The translations under genes were made by a program, and so were the position numbers. The notes beneath the pieces were generated by a model, which saw nothing but the letters and a program-made list of their open reading frames with translations, was not told the origin of the DNA and did no database searches. Positions 8,708 through 17,175 of a stretch of 64,000 bases of DNA are shown here, piece by piece. Numbering within the stretch: position 1 is the stretch's first letter; each line of letters starts with the position of its first letter. The stretch comes from Corynebacterium sp. 74A. Its GTDB lineage: Bacteria > Actinomycetota > Actinomycetes > Mycobacteriales > Mycobacteriaceae. Location of the stretch: NCBI RefSeq assembly GCF_008930665.1, contig NZ_PQMG01000006.1, positions 108,082 to 172,081 of the forward strand, written 5' to 3'.

Positions 8708-9229
8708 ATGGCTACCATCATCCCCATCGGCGATAAGACCCCGCAGATCCACCCCACCGCCTGGGTGGCGCCCAATGCCACCCTCATCGGCGATGTGGTG
8801 ATTGGCGAGCACGCCAGCGTGTTCTATGGTTGCGTGCTCCGCGCGGACATCAACGCTATTCGCGTGGGAGCGCGCAGCAATATCCAAGACAACTCGGTGC
8901 TGCACGTGGATCGTGACGCCCCCTGTACCCTCGGCGCGGACGTGACGGTGGGGCATATGAGCCTGGTGCACGGCACGACCGTGGCCGATGCCTGCTTGAT
9001 CGGCATGCACTCCACGCTCCTATCACACTCCAGCGTGGGCACGGGCAGCCTCGTGGCCGCCGGAGCTGTGGTGCTGGAGGGTCAAGATATTCCGGCCTCC
9101 TCGCTGGTCGCTGGCGTGCCTGCGCGGGTGCGGCGGCAGCTTAACGACGGCGACCGCGAGCACTTCATCGCCCATGCCGGCCGCTATGTGGAAACCGCCC
9201 AACTCCAAGAGGAACCACAAGAGAGCTAA
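8708..9229 (+). CDS. Gamma carbonic anhydrase-like hexapeptide protein
   Basis: A 173-residue left-handed beta-helix protein of the YrdA/PaaY/gamma-carbonic-anhydrase group. Imperfect hexapeptide repeats fill residues 15-135 (for example IGDVVI, IRVGAR, LGADVT, VGTGSL). Histidines in VLHVDRD, VGHMSLVHG and related positions match the trimer-interface zinc ligands of the family, and the C-terminal helix contains VAGVPARVRRQL. Catalysis of CO2 hydration is plausible but many relatives have no proven activity. It follows luxS closely and ends at a strong terminator. Confidence 0.85.
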   Translation: MATIIPIGDKTPQIHPTAWVAPNATLIGDVVIGEHASVFYGCVLRADINAIRVGARSNIQDNSVLHVDRDAPCTLGADVTVGHMSLVHGTTVADACLIGMHSTLLSHSSVGTGSLVAAGAVVLEGQDIPASSLVAGVPARVRRQLNDGDREHFIAHAGRYVETAQLQEEPQES

Positions 9230-9250
9230 GCCAGACCGGCCATGTGTGAA

Positions 9251-9292
9251 GCCCCCTGTTACGCGATGCGATACCGCATCACGGCAGGGGGC
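9251..9292. terminator. Bidirectional terminator
   Basis: GCCCCCTG (9251-9258) pairs with CAGGGGGC (9285-9292), and a smaller GATGCG/CGCATC stem sits inside. It lies between the convergent genes ending at 9229 and 9345. Confidence 0.75.
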
Positions 9293-9344
9293 TGAACTGA
9301 TGGATGGACGGGGCGCCGTGGCTGGCGCCTAGCTGCTCTGGAAG

Positions 9345-10652
9345 CTAGCTGCTCTGGCGGCGGCGCCGCGGGCGACGGCGGGTGGTGGTGATGCGTCGCT
9401 TCGGGAAGAGCCGCTCGGAGATCAGCGTGGGATCGGTAAACAGCGGCCGCACGGCGATTGCCCGTGCCGCCGACGTGTAGGTGCCCTGCAAGTTATCGCA
9501 GTACACCACCTCGTGGGAGTGGCCGGCCTCGCGAAGAGTGGAGCGGACGATCTCCACGGCGCGGGGGTCGTGGGAGAAGGCGCACCCAGTGACGATCACC
9601 GTGGTGACGTCCAGACCAGAGGCCATGGTGGAGGCGATCGAGCCCAGGAGCCGGGCGCGCTCATCGAGCAGGCGGCGGGCGGATTCTGCGCGCTCATCAT
9701 CAGAGTTCGCGAGATCCACCATGCCGCTGACCGTGGCGGTCTTAATGCCTTGGCGGCCTGCTGCGGCGAGGAAGCCGCGGGTCGATAGCGCCTCGTGCGC
9801 GTCGCAGACGTGAATCTCCGACTCGGTGGGCGATTCGCAGCCGCCGAAGCCCAGCAGCTCCGAATCGGGAATCGGCAGGCGTGTGGCACCAGAGACCCCG
9901 TGGGTGCTGGTCCAGGCCGCGCCGACGGTATCGCCGGCGGCGAGGACCGCCACCTGATGCGGGGATTTGGTCTGTGCCAGGCAGGCGCCACGGTCGAGGT
10001 ACTGCGCGAGCACGGTGCCCGTGGCCAGATCCTCCACATCCACCGGCACGGCGAAGGCCTCGGTGAAGGGGTGCAGGATGTCCACGTCGCGCCAATACCA
10101 TTCGGCGTTGGTGACGGTTCCGCGCATTACTCGGGCCGGGATCATGATGCCGATAGCGGCGAGCGGCAATGCGTGCTCGGCCACTAGGGTGCGAAGTTCG
10201 GCGATCATGGTGTCCACGAAGTGGGCGGGGTTGGTGGTGGCAGGGTCCATGGTGATGGATTGCTCCACCACCAGATCAGCGCGAGTGCCGTACAGCGCCA
10301 TGTGGAAGCCAGTGGGATCAATGGCGATGGCGGCATGCAGCCACGGCGACGGAGACAACTCGATCGGGATGCGCGGACGGCCCGGGCCACGGGGAACAAT
10401 CAGATCGGGGCGCTCGCGCACCAAGCGCGATTCAATCAGCGTGGTGACTGCGCGAGTGATTGTTGGTTGGCTGAGCTCGGCGGCCTCGATGAGGTCTTGG
10501 CGGATCATCTGGGTGCCCTGCTGGAGGACGGATAGACAGCGGCTTAGAGGGGTATCCGCCGTATACACAAAGGTTTGACCTGCCAAGGGCGAGAGGACGC
10601 TGATGTCTTCCTTGACTGGTGCATGTGTTGCGGGGGATTTCATGCGAGTCAT
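9345..10652 (-). CDS. ROK-family transcriptional regulator
   Basis: About 435 residues. The N-terminal winged helix-turn-helix includes QDLIEAAELSQPTITRAVTTLIESRLVRE, with the recognition helix around SQPTITRAV. A ROK sugar-kinase-like ligand domain follows (AIDPTGFHMALYG, later GDTVGAAW, LLGSIASTMASGLDVTTVIVTG). The CxCGxxGC zinc motif seen in many ROK repressors is not present; a single GGCES occupies that area. The basic tail RRRPRRRRQ is unusual. ROK regulators normally control sugar uptake and use, but no sugar gene is adjacent, so the target is unknown. The start is uncertain: ATG 10652 is used, and 10643 or 10688 are also in frame. Confidence 0.82.
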   Translation of the reverse strand: MTRMKSPATHAPVKEDISVLSPLAGQTFVYTADTPLSRCLSVLQQGTQMIRQDLIEAAELSQPTITRAVTTLIESRLVRERPDLIVPRGPGRPRIPIELSPSPWLHAAIAIDPTGFHMALYGTRADLVVEQSITMDPATTNPAHFVDTMIAELRTLVAEHALPLAAIGIMIPARVMRGTVTNAEWYWRDVDILHPFTEAFAVPVDVEDLATGTVLAQYLDRGACLAQTKSPHQVAVLAAGDTVGAAWTSTHGVSGATRLPIPDSELLGFGGCESPTESEIHVCDAHEALSTRGFLAAAGRQGIKTATVSGMVDLANSDDERAESARRLLDERARLLGSIASTMASGLDVTTVIVTGCAFSHDPRAVEIVRSTLREAGHSHEVVYCDNLQGTYTSAARAIAVRPLFTDPTLISERLFPKRRITTTRRRPRRRRQSS

Positions 10653-11134
10653 TCTATGCATAGCCTTGACGGACCACGAAAACGACAATCTGGGCTTAAA
10701 GAGTTCTCAGGGTCCTCTCATTTTGTGGTGGTGTACTGCATCTTTAGGTTTCTATAGATGTAGTGATAGTGCGCCCCTACCGAGCGCGGCTAGGGACGTA
10801 ATATTCCCCTTTTCAGGATGTAACTGAGCCAATTTTGGCCCTGCGCACATGGGGGTGGCATCAGATGTCAGAGGAGTGGAGAAAGAGAACAAAGCCTTCC
10901 ACATGAGATGCTCGCTTAATAATTAGGAATTAACACTAGAGAGCTTGCTGTAATGCACCACTCGGTTCGCGCCTAGAAACCTACAGTAGATAAAGGACAC
11001 ATCCACATATGTGGCTGGGTGGTGAGGAGAAGGGTGTCCGCCATGGCCCAGAGGGAATGTCATACTCTGGGGCGCGGCACGGCTCTGGGATATGGCGGAC
11101 CGAACGGTAAGTGGGTACTAGACCAGCGCCTCCG
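10653..11134. other. Intergenic region between ROK regulator and Sir2 gene
   Basis: About 480 bases without a credible gene. It is AT-richer around 10915-10945, where an imperfect inverted repeat (TTAATAATTAGGAATTAA) could be a promoter or operator. No terminator hairpin with a T-run was seen. Confidence 0.45.
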
Positions 11135-11944
11135 CTACTCGCGGGTCGCGCGCAAGCCTTCGCGCACATGGGCCACGAGGGCAGGAAGTGCGTCTTGGGC
11201 GGTGGCCTGGATGAACACATCCACCTGCGGGGTCAGGTCGGTGGTTTGGGGTGAGATTTCCACCAGTTTCGCCCCCATCTGCTTGGCGATAATGGGCAGG
11301 GAGGCGGCGGGCTGCACGATGCCTGAGGTGCCCACGATCACCACGAGATCGGCGGTGGCCATGCGTTCTTCGGCCTGCTGCCATTCTCGTTGGGGAAGCG
11401 GCTCGCCGAACCAGACGACACCGGGGCGAATAAGGTTGCCGCACCGCGAGCACGTCGGTGGGGTCAGTCGCGGGCTGGGCTGCTCGGGCAGTTCAGGGCG
11501 GCGCGCAGGGGCGCCACACATGCAGCAGCGGAACGCAAAGAGCGAGCCGTGGAGGTGAGTGGGCGTGCGGGAGTTGCCGCGTTCGTGCAAATCATCGATG
11601 TTTTGGGTGGTGACGTGCACGTCCTGCAGCCGCTCCCACTCGCCAATGGCGAGGTGCCCAGCATGCGGATAGGCGCTCTGGGCCACGCGGGCCCGCCACA
11701 GGTACCAAGCCCACATGGGTTCGGGGTCGCGCGCCCACGCATCGATGGAGGCCATGGCCTGCGGGTCCACATGATCCCAGAGCCCCGATTCGGCCGAGCG
11801 ATACACCTCCAAGCCGGAGTCGGCGCTCATTCCGGCGCCGCTGAATACCTCGATACGCTCGGAGTGCAGGGCGAGATCCCCGGCGATGGCGATACTGTCG
11901 TGGTCCATGCTGTCCATGCTGTCCGTGCTGTCCATAGTGTCCAT
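11135..11944 (-). CDS. NAD-dependent protein deacylase, Sir2 family
   Basis: A sirtuin of up to 269 residues that removes acyl groups from lysines using NAD+. Visible motifs in order are GAGMSADSG (NAD site), TQNIDDLHERG, HLHGS (catalytic His), a zinc site CCMC...CSRC, RPGVVWFGE, and GTSGIVQPAA. The NAD-site and TQNID motifs indicate an active class III-type enzyme. The first 15 residues are a low-complexity run of M/D/S/T encoded by a 9-bp tandem repeat with several in-frame ATGs, so the true start could be anywhere in 11896-11944. ATG 11944 starts 1 base after the ArsA-like stop. It is last in the cstA operon. Confidence 0.9.
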   Translation of the reverse strand: MDTMDSTDSMDSMDHDSIAIAGDLALHSERIEVFSGAGMSADSGLEVYRSAESGLWDHVDPQAMASIDAWARDPEPMWAWYLWRARVAQSAYPHAGHLAIGEWERLQDVHVTTQNIDDLHERGNSRTPTHLHGSLFAFRCCMCGAPARRPELPEQPSPRLTPPTCSRCGNLIRPGVVWFGEPLPQREWQQAEERMATADLVVIVGTSGIVQPAASLPIIAKQMGAKLVEISPQTTDLTPQVDVFIQATAQDALPALVAHVREGLRATRE

Positions 11945-11945
11945 G

Positions 11946-12854
11946 CTAGAGAAGCGAGGCGACCTCGCTGGGGTCCGCGTCGAGCAGCAATGCTAAACGC
12001 TGCTGCGGTACGGCGAGGGCCTGCTCCAGGGTGGCGATATAGGCGGATTCCTGGGCGGCGCGCTGTGCCAAGAACTCTCCTTGATCGGTGGGCGAGCAGC
12101 GGTTGATATACACCCCGCCCACCCGCACCCCGAGGTGCTGCAAGGTGTGGTAGAGCTCGATGGATTCACTCACCGGCATCTTCTCGGGCAGGGTCACCAG
12201 CCCAAAGGAGGTGAGTTCTGGGTCTTGGATGAGCTCACGGAAACTGCTGAAAAGGTGCTTGCGGCGGGTGAGGATAGCGCGGATCTCGGCATCGCGGCTG
12301 CGCTCTTTCTCGCCGGAGAAGCCGCGGACAATCTCGCCGAATTTCTCGGACTGGCCGCGGCGTTTCAGCAGCCCCTCGGTCCACGCCCCGAGCAGCTCGG
12401 GCAGGGCGAGCAGCCGCGAGGTATGCCCGCTGGGGGCGGTGTCGATGACGATGTGGCTGAACTCCTCGCGCTGGTGGAGCGCCACATCGGCGATGCGCTC
12501 GAGCAGGGCCGCTTCGTGGGTGCCGGGCGAGGTACGCGCTAGGTTGAGGTGTTTGCGCACCTCGCCGTGGAGGCGCTCCGGCATCATCGTGCGCATGGTC
12601 TCTTCCACCTTGGCGATGTGCGCCTCGGCGGTGGCGCGCGGATCGAGTTCCATCGCGGACAGGGTGGGAGTCAGCGCGGTCGGGGAGTCGCTGAGGGTGG
12701 CGTCGAAAATGTGCCCGATATTGTGGGCTGGGTCGGTGGAGACCAACAGGGTGGGGGCGGCCTCGCTCAGACGCAGCGCGGTGGCCGCGGCGAGGGTGGT
12801 TTTGCCCACCCCGCCTTTGCCACCGAAGAAGATCACGGGGGTGTTTAGCAGCAT
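11946..12854 (-). CDS. ArsA/Get3-type ATPase
   Basis: A 302-residue deviant Walker ATPase of the ArsA/GET3 group. The P-loop is FFGGKGGVGKTTLA (GKGGVGKT at 12-19), the switch I region STDPAHNIGHIFD is intact, and IDTAPSGHTSRLLALPE is the switch II/A-loop signature of this family. It has a single ATPase half, as in Get3 and actinobacterial relatives, and no arsenic genes are near. In eukaryotes Get3 handles tail-anchored membrane proteins; the role in corynebacteria is not established. It overlaps the cory-CC-star gene by 10 bases, implying translational coupling and probably a shared task. Confidence 0.88.
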   Translation of the reverse strand: MLLNTPVIFFGGKGGVGKTTLAAATALRLSEAAPTLLVSTDPAHNIGHIFDATLSDSPTALTPTLSAMELDPRATAEAHIAKVEETMRTMMPERLHGEVRKHLNLARTSPGTHEAALLERIADVALHQREEFSHIVIDTAPSGHTSRLLALPELLGAWTEGLLKRRGQSEKFGEIVRGFSGEKERSRDAEIRAILTRRKHLFSSFRELIQDPELTSFGLVTLPEKMPVSESIELYHTLQHLGVRVGGVYINRCSPTDQGEFLAQRAAQESAYIATLEQALAVPQQRLALLLDADPSEVASLL

Positions 12855-13123
12855 TGGATGTGCTCCACGGGTGAGTGCTCTAAGCCCATGCGGGTATGCC
12901 AGGCGTGAAAGTCCTCGTAGATGATGGGCAGCAGCTCGATGGTGTAGAAGCTCGCGGGATTATCAATGCCGAGAGCTTCGGAGAGCACCAGCATCATGAA
13001 GAGGTCATCTTCCTCTCGCTGTGCCTGGGCGAAGGTGGCGCGGTAGGGGGAGACATAAAACTCCTCCATGCCGCGGCTCACTTTCTTGAATGCGTCGAGA
13101 AGCTGTGCAGGCCAGGCCGTCAT
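12845..13123 (-). CDS. Cory-CC-star small protein
   Basis: A 92-residue protein whose last two residues before the stop are Cys-Cys (EHIQCC), the defining mark of the corynebacterial family named cory-CC-star. The rest is a helical, acidic, soluble-looking protein (DAFKKVSRGMEEFYVSPYRATFAQAQREEDDL, split into two helices). It sits where enterobacterial cstA is followed by the small partner YbdD/YjiX, although the sequence is unrelated. It starts 9 bases after the cstA stop and overlaps the ArsA-like gene, so all three are one transcript. The function is unknown; the CC end suggests a metal, thiol or lipid attachment point (inference). Confidence 0.8.
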   Translation of the reverse strand: MTAWPAQLLDAFKKVSRGMEEFYVSPYRATFAQAQREEDDLFMMLVLSEALGIDNPASFYTIELLPIIYEDFHAWHTRMGLEHSPVEHIQCC

Positions 13124-13132
13124 GGTGCCCCG

Positions 13133-14845
13133 CTAGCTCCGGGTGGAGGAGGCGGCCAGCTCGGGGTAGTCCTCGGGGAAGGCCGCATCCGGTTCGCTGT
13201 GCTCGCGGGCGCGGCGCACGGCGGAGAGTGCTTCCACGGAGACCCACAGGGCGCAGGCGAGGATGATGATATCGAGGGTGGCGAGCAGCCAGTTGGCGTC
13301 GGCGATGAAGGTCTTGAGCTGTACCACCAGCGCCCACACGGACATCACGAGCACGAAGAGCAGCGGGATTACCACCGGCCAGATCGGGCGGGAGAGGCGG
13401 GAGAGGATCACCGCGATGATAGACATCGACAGCGCCGCCATGAGTTGGTTGGTGGTGCCGAATAGCGGCCAGATGAGCACGCCGCCGGAGCCATTGCTGC
13501 CGGTGGAGAAGGTGAGCGCCAAGCCCACGGTGACGGCGATGATGGTGGCCCAGATAGCGGAGACCTTGGCGCCGATGATGCCGCCGATTTCTTGGACCAC
13601 GAAGCGCTGGAGGCGAATACCGGAGTCCATAGTGGTGGCGGCGAAGAGCACCGCCATGGTGGCGAGGACGGTGGCAGACAGCGAGGTGGGCAAGCCGAGA
13701 CCCTCGTTGATGATGGAGCTGCCGCCCTGCACGAAGGCACCGACGCCACCGGCGTTGAACTCGGTGTAGATCTCCTCCCAAGCCGCCAGGGTCTGAAAAC
13801 CTGCGGTGGTGGCCACGATCGCGCCGAGGGCGAGCAGGCCCTCGCCGACCGCGCCGAAGTAGCCCACGAAGCGTTCATCGGTTTCTTTGTCGATCTGCTT
13901 GGAGCTGGTGCCGGAGGCGACGGTGCCGTGGAAGCCGGAAATCGCGCCGCAGGCGATGGTGACAAAGAGCAGCGGCACCATCGACGGGGTGCCCTCGGGC
14001 AGGGAGGTATTGACCATGGGGGCCACCACGGTGGGCGCGGTGAGCAGCGCGGAGACATAGAGAATGCCGAGGCCGATGAACAGCTGCAGCCCATTGATGT
14101 AGTCGCGCGGCTGCAGCAGCACCCACACCGGCAGCAGCGAGGCGATGCCGCCGTAGATGAACAGCAGCAGAATCCACACGGCCTCCGGGGCGAGCCCGAA
14201 GGTGGATTCGGGCAGGCTCACGGGAACACGGTCGCCCAACACGATCAGCCCGTAGAGGGCCACGATGCCGACCAGCGATACCAGCGGCAGGTTCCACTTG
14301 AGCCGGTAAATGGCTTGCCCGATGAGCAGCGCCACCAGCAGTGCGCCCCAGGTGGGGATCACGGCGCTCGGGGTGGATACCAGCAGCCCGGCGATCACCA
14401 CACCGAAGGCGGCGACCACCATGAGCAGAAGCAGGAAGATGACCACGAGGAAGAGGTTGCGGCCGCGGTTGCCAATGTACTTGCCGGATAAGGTGCCAAT
14501 GGATTGGCCTTTGTGCCGCGCGGAGGCCCACAGCACGCCGAAGTCGTGCATGCCGGCGATGAACACGGTGCCGATGGTGACCCACAGGAAGGCGGGCAGC
14601 CAGCCCCAGATCACGGCCACGGCCGGGCCCACAATGGGAGCGGCACCTGCGACGGAGGTGAAGTGGTGGCCCCACAGCACGTACTTATTGGTGGGCACGA
14701 AGTCCACGCCGTCTTCGAGCTCATGCGCGGGGGTGGCGTAGTCCTTTTTGAGTTGGTACACCGTCGATGCCAAGTAGCGGGAGTACAACAGGTAGCCGCC
14801 GCTCATCATCGCTACACCGATGAGGATGAGCCACAGTGAGTTCAT
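13133..14845 (-). CDS. cstA: CstA carbon-starvation protein, peptide/pyruvate transporter
   Basis: A 570-residue polytopic membrane protein of the CstA family with about 16 hydrophobic segments. Family marks are HHFTSVAGAAPIVGPAVAVIWGWLPAFLW (in two parts), GMHDFGVLWAS and GFHGTVASGTSSKQI. E. coli CstA and its paralog BtsT import peptides and pyruvate; corynebacterial CstA is similarly linked to carbon starvation and pyruvate uptake. The length is shorter than the E. coli protein (701 aa) and matches the short form. It is the first gene of an operon with cory-CC-star, ArsA-like ATPase and Sir2. Confidence 0.93.
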   Translation of the reverse strand: MNSLWLILIGVAMMSGGYLLYSRYLASTVYQLKKDYATPAHELEDGVDFVPTNKYVLWGHHFTSVAGAAPIVGPAVAVIWGWLPAFLWVTIGTVFIAGMHDFGVLWASARHKGQSIGTLSGKYIGNRGRNLFLVVIFLLLLMVVAAFGVVIAGLLVSTPSAVIPTWGALLVALLIGQAIYRLKWNLPLVSLVGIVALYGLIVLGDRVPVSLPESTFGLAPEAVWILLLFIYGGIASLLPVWVLLQPRDYINGLQLFIGLGILYVSALLTAPTVVAPMVNTSLPEGTPSMVPLLFVTIACGAISGFHGTVASGTSSKQIDKETDERFVGYFGAVGEGLLALGAIVATTAGFQTLAAWEEIYTEFNAGGVGAFVQGGSSIINEGLGLPTSLSATVLATMAVLFAATTMDSGIRLQRFVVQEIGGIIGAKVSAIWATIIAVTVGLALTFSTGSNGSGGVLIWPLFGTTNQLMAALSMSIIAVILSRLSRPIWPVVIPLLFVLVMSVWALVVQLKTFIADANWLLATLDIIILACALWVSVEALSAVRRAREHSEPDAAFPEDYPELAASSTRS

Positions 14846-14940
14846 TTTTTCACCCCTAGAGTGTGATCGCTGAAGAGTATGTGCGTCTTAGTGTGTCACA
14901 TCACGTGGGGGTGGGGGAGTGGAATGCCCGTGCTATGGCG

Positions 14941-14957
14941 GCTTATCGACGCCGCCC
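14941..14957 (+). repeat. Copy of dispersed motif GCTTATCGACGCCGCCC
   Basis: Exact 12-mer core with full 17-nt extension, in the 135-bp gap between the AbrB-family gene stop and the cstA start. Confidence 0.85.
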
Positions 14958-14980
14958 TCTGCCTAGAGCACCCGCTGCAG

Positions 14981-16069
14981 TCAGCGCAGCACCCAGGGCA
15001 GCCAGCCGGCGAGGAAGAGCACGGTGATGAGGCGCACGATCTGCATGGCAGCGACGATCTCGACGGCACCGGTTTCGGAGCCCAAGGCCAGGGCGGTTTC
15101 GAGACCGCCGGGATTGGTGGCGAGGAAGGCGTCGATGTAGTCCATGCCCATCCACTGCGCAATCACCCACGCCAGCCCAGCGCAGCCGCCAATGAGCACC
15201 GCAATCAACCCTAGGGTCAGGGGAAGCTGGTGGGAGAAGGAGCGCAGCGCTGCTACCGAGAGCCCACCGCCGGCCATCCAGCCGATGGAGACATAGGCGA
15301 TATCGCGGGCGGCCTCGGGCAGGGCGAGGGAGTGCCAGGGGTCGAGCAGCAGCGCCACGATGATAGTGAGCAGCATGGGTCCGAGCACGCTCGCCGCGGG
15401 CAGGTGGAGAAGCCGTCCCACGCGCCCGCCGCACACAACGATGATGCCGATGGCGAGAGCGCTCAGCCAGGTGAAGGGCTGCGCCTCGTGGTCGCTGGCG
15501 CTGCTACTGCCGCTGAGATGAGCCCAGGCCACCACCAGCGGCATGATGATGGAGACGCTGAGGAGCCGGAGATACTGGGTGAGGGTGACATAGCGGAAGT
15601 CCGCGCCGAGGTCCTTGGCCAGCAGCGGCATGACGGAGGCGCCGCCAGCAAAGAGCGATAACACTCCGGTTTCCGGGGAGACCACGTGCGCGGGATCGCG
15701 TGGATCGGCGCCGGCGCGCTGGGCTTGGCGCAGGGAGCCACGCCACAAGAGCCAGCCGCCACCGAAGGCGAGCACCACGGTAAAACCCGCAGAGAGTAGC
15801 CCGGGTGCCACATAGCGCAGCAGCTCACCGGCGGGGGTGCGCACCAAGGGCAAGGCGGCGATGATCGCGATGAAGGACTTGGCCACGGTGATCAGGCGAG
15901 GATCCACGGTGAGTTCCTCGCCGTGGAGGATAGCCGAGCCGGCCGCGGCGATAATGGCGGCGAGAATCCATGCGGCAGGCACATGCAGCGCGCTCAACGC
16001 CACGCCCAGCACCAAAGAGAGCGGGACCACAATGGCCCATCGTGCCCACTGGGCGCGCACTGGCCTCAC
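14981..16069 (-). CDS. AbrB-family membrane protein (putative transporter)
   Basis: A 362-residue membrane protein of the AbrB/ammonia-monooxygenase-like family (two AbrB_dup repeats), often misnamed as a transcriptional regulator. About ten hydrophobic segments are visible, with repeats centred on AAWILAAIIAAAGSAILHG and, in the second half, PAASVLGPMLLTIIVALLL. The sequences GGASVMPLLAKDLGAD and NPGGLETALALGSETGA are the characteristic paired loops. The substrate is not established. It is divergent from the CsoR gene across 32 bp, so a shared operator is possible. Confidence 0.85.
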   Translation of the reverse strand: MRPVRAQWARWAIVVPLSLVLGVALSALHVPAAWILAAIIAAAGSAILHGEELTVDPRLITVAKSFIAIIAALPLVRTPAGELLRYVAPGLLSAGFTVVLAFGGGWLLWRGSLRQAQRAGADPRDPAHVVSPETGVLSLFAGGASVMPLLAKDLGADFRYVTLTQYLRLLSVSIIMPLVVAWAHLSGSSSASDHEAQPFTWLSALAIGIIVVCGGRVGRLLHLPAASVLGPMLLTIIVALLLDPWHSLALPEAARDIAYVSIGWMAGGGLSVAALRSFSHQLPLTLGLIAVLIGGCAGLAWVIAQWMGMDYIDAFLATNPGGLETALALGSETGAVEIVAAMQIVRLITVLFLAGWLPWVLR

Positions 16070-16101
16070 CCCTTTCTTCTTACCGTTTTAGAATCAATCC
16101 T

Positions 16102-16383
16102 ATGAGCCACGGATACGACAGCGACAAGCAACGCTACCTCGCGCGCCTGAAACGCATCGAAGGGCAAGTCCGTGGCATTCACCGCATGGTGGATGAGGAC
16201 GAGTATTGCATCGATGTGCTCACCCAAATCCAGGCAGCTCGCGCCGCCCTCGACAATGTGGCGCTGAAGCTTCTCGACGATCACCTCTCGCACTGTGTGG
16301 TCACGGCAGCAGCCCACGGCGGCCAGGAGGCCGAGGATAAAATCGCGGAGGTATCGCGGGCCATTGCCCGACTCGTGAAGTAG
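16102..16383 (+). CDS. CsoR-family metal/thiol-sensing repressor
   Basis: A 93-residue all-helical repressor (DUF156). The ligand residues fall at Cys36, His61 and Cys65, the same triad and numbering as the Cu(I) sensor CsoR of M. tuberculosis. Arg and Glu of LKRIEGQVRGIHRM are the conserved family start. The persulfide sensor CstR lacks the His, so the residues favour copper, while the neighbouring TSUP gene would rather suggest sulfur export. The ATG at 16102 has no clear ribosome site, so the mRNA may be leaderless. It is followed after 9 bases by the TSUP gene. Confidence 0.9.
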   Translation: MSHGYDSDKQRYLARLKRIEGQVRGIHRMVDEDEYCIDVLTQIQAARAALDNVALKLLDDHLSHCVVTAAAHGGQEAEDKIAEVSRAIARLVK

Positions 16384-16392
16384 GAGCCGCCC

Positions 16393-17175
16393 ATGTTGTC
16401 ACTCGGACTAGGAGGATGGCTCGTCCTGCTGTGCGCTGCGTTCGCCGCCGGTTGGATTGACGCAGTGATCGGTGGTGGCGGGCTGGTACTCATCCCCGTG
16501 ATTATGGCGGTGCTGCCCCAAGCCTCCCCCGTGGTGGCGCTAGCGACCAACAAGTGTGCGGCCTGTCTCGGCACCGGTTCAGCCGCAGTGTCTCTGTTGC
16601 GGAAGGTGCAGGTGGAGCGGCGCCGGCTGGTGACCTACATTCCGATCGCGGCCGCCAGTTCAGGCGCGGGGGCGCTGATTGCCAGCTCGCTGTCTAAAGC
16701 GGTGCTGCGCCCGATCGTCATTGTGATGCTGGTGGTAGTGGGCGTGTTCGTGGTGTGCCGGCCAGACTTCGGTGAGCAGGCGCGGGAGCACAGCAGTAGG
16801 CGTCGAGAAGCGGTGGTGCTGGTCGCGGTTGGCGCGATCGCACTCTACGACGGCGTGTTCGGGCCCGGCACCGGAATGTTTCTGATCATGGTGTTTACGG
16901 CGGTGCTGGGACGGAATTTCCTGCAATCGGCGGTGCTGGCCAAGGTGGTGAACTGTGCCACCAACGCCGGCGCACTGGTGGTGTTCATTCTCGGAGGACA
17001 TGTGTGGTGGACCATGGGCATCGCCTTGGCGGTGATGAACGTGGCTGGGGCGCAGCTGGGGGCGCGCACCGTGCTCGCAGGAGGGACGAAACTCATCCGG
17101 ATTGCGTTGTTGACGCTGGTAGTAGTGATGTCCTGCTATCTCAGCTACACCCAGATTTTTGGGGAGCCGTTTTAG
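16393..17175 (+). CDS. TSUP-family exporter (TauE/SafE)
   Basis: A 260-residue inner-membrane protein with about eight hydrophobic helices and the two TSUP signature turns GWIDAVIGGGGL (about 20-31) and YDGVFGPGTGMFLI (about 151-164). The family exports sulfite, sulfoacetate and other small anions. The close CsoR-type regulator implies control by copper, persulfide or another thiol stress. The stop overlaps the 3' end of the decayed methyltransferase gene on the other strand. Confidence 0.88.
   Translation: MLSLGLGGWLVLLCAAFAAGWIDAVIGGGGLVLIPVIMAVLPQASPVVALATNKCAACLGTGSAAVSLLRKVQVERRRLVTYIPIAAASSGAGALIASSLSKAVLRPIVIVMLVVVGVFVVCRPDFGEQAREHSSRRREAVVLVAVGAIALYDGVFGPGTGMFLIMVFTAVLGRNFLQSAVLAKVVNCATNAGALVVFILGGHVWWTMGIALAVMNVAGAQLGARTVLAGGTKLIRIALLTLVVVMSCYLSYTQIFGEPF

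Noticed and set aside
14880..14910. GlxR (CRP-type) operator upstream of cstA
   Set aside because: TGTGTCACATCACG has only partial half-sites with the wrong spacing; too weak to annotate.
14941..14957. Dispersed TTATCGAC motif as DnaA boxes or an origin
   Set aside because: The DnaA box is TTATCCACA-like. The copies are kilobases apart, extend to a different 17-nt consensus, and do not cluster near dnaA or dnaN.
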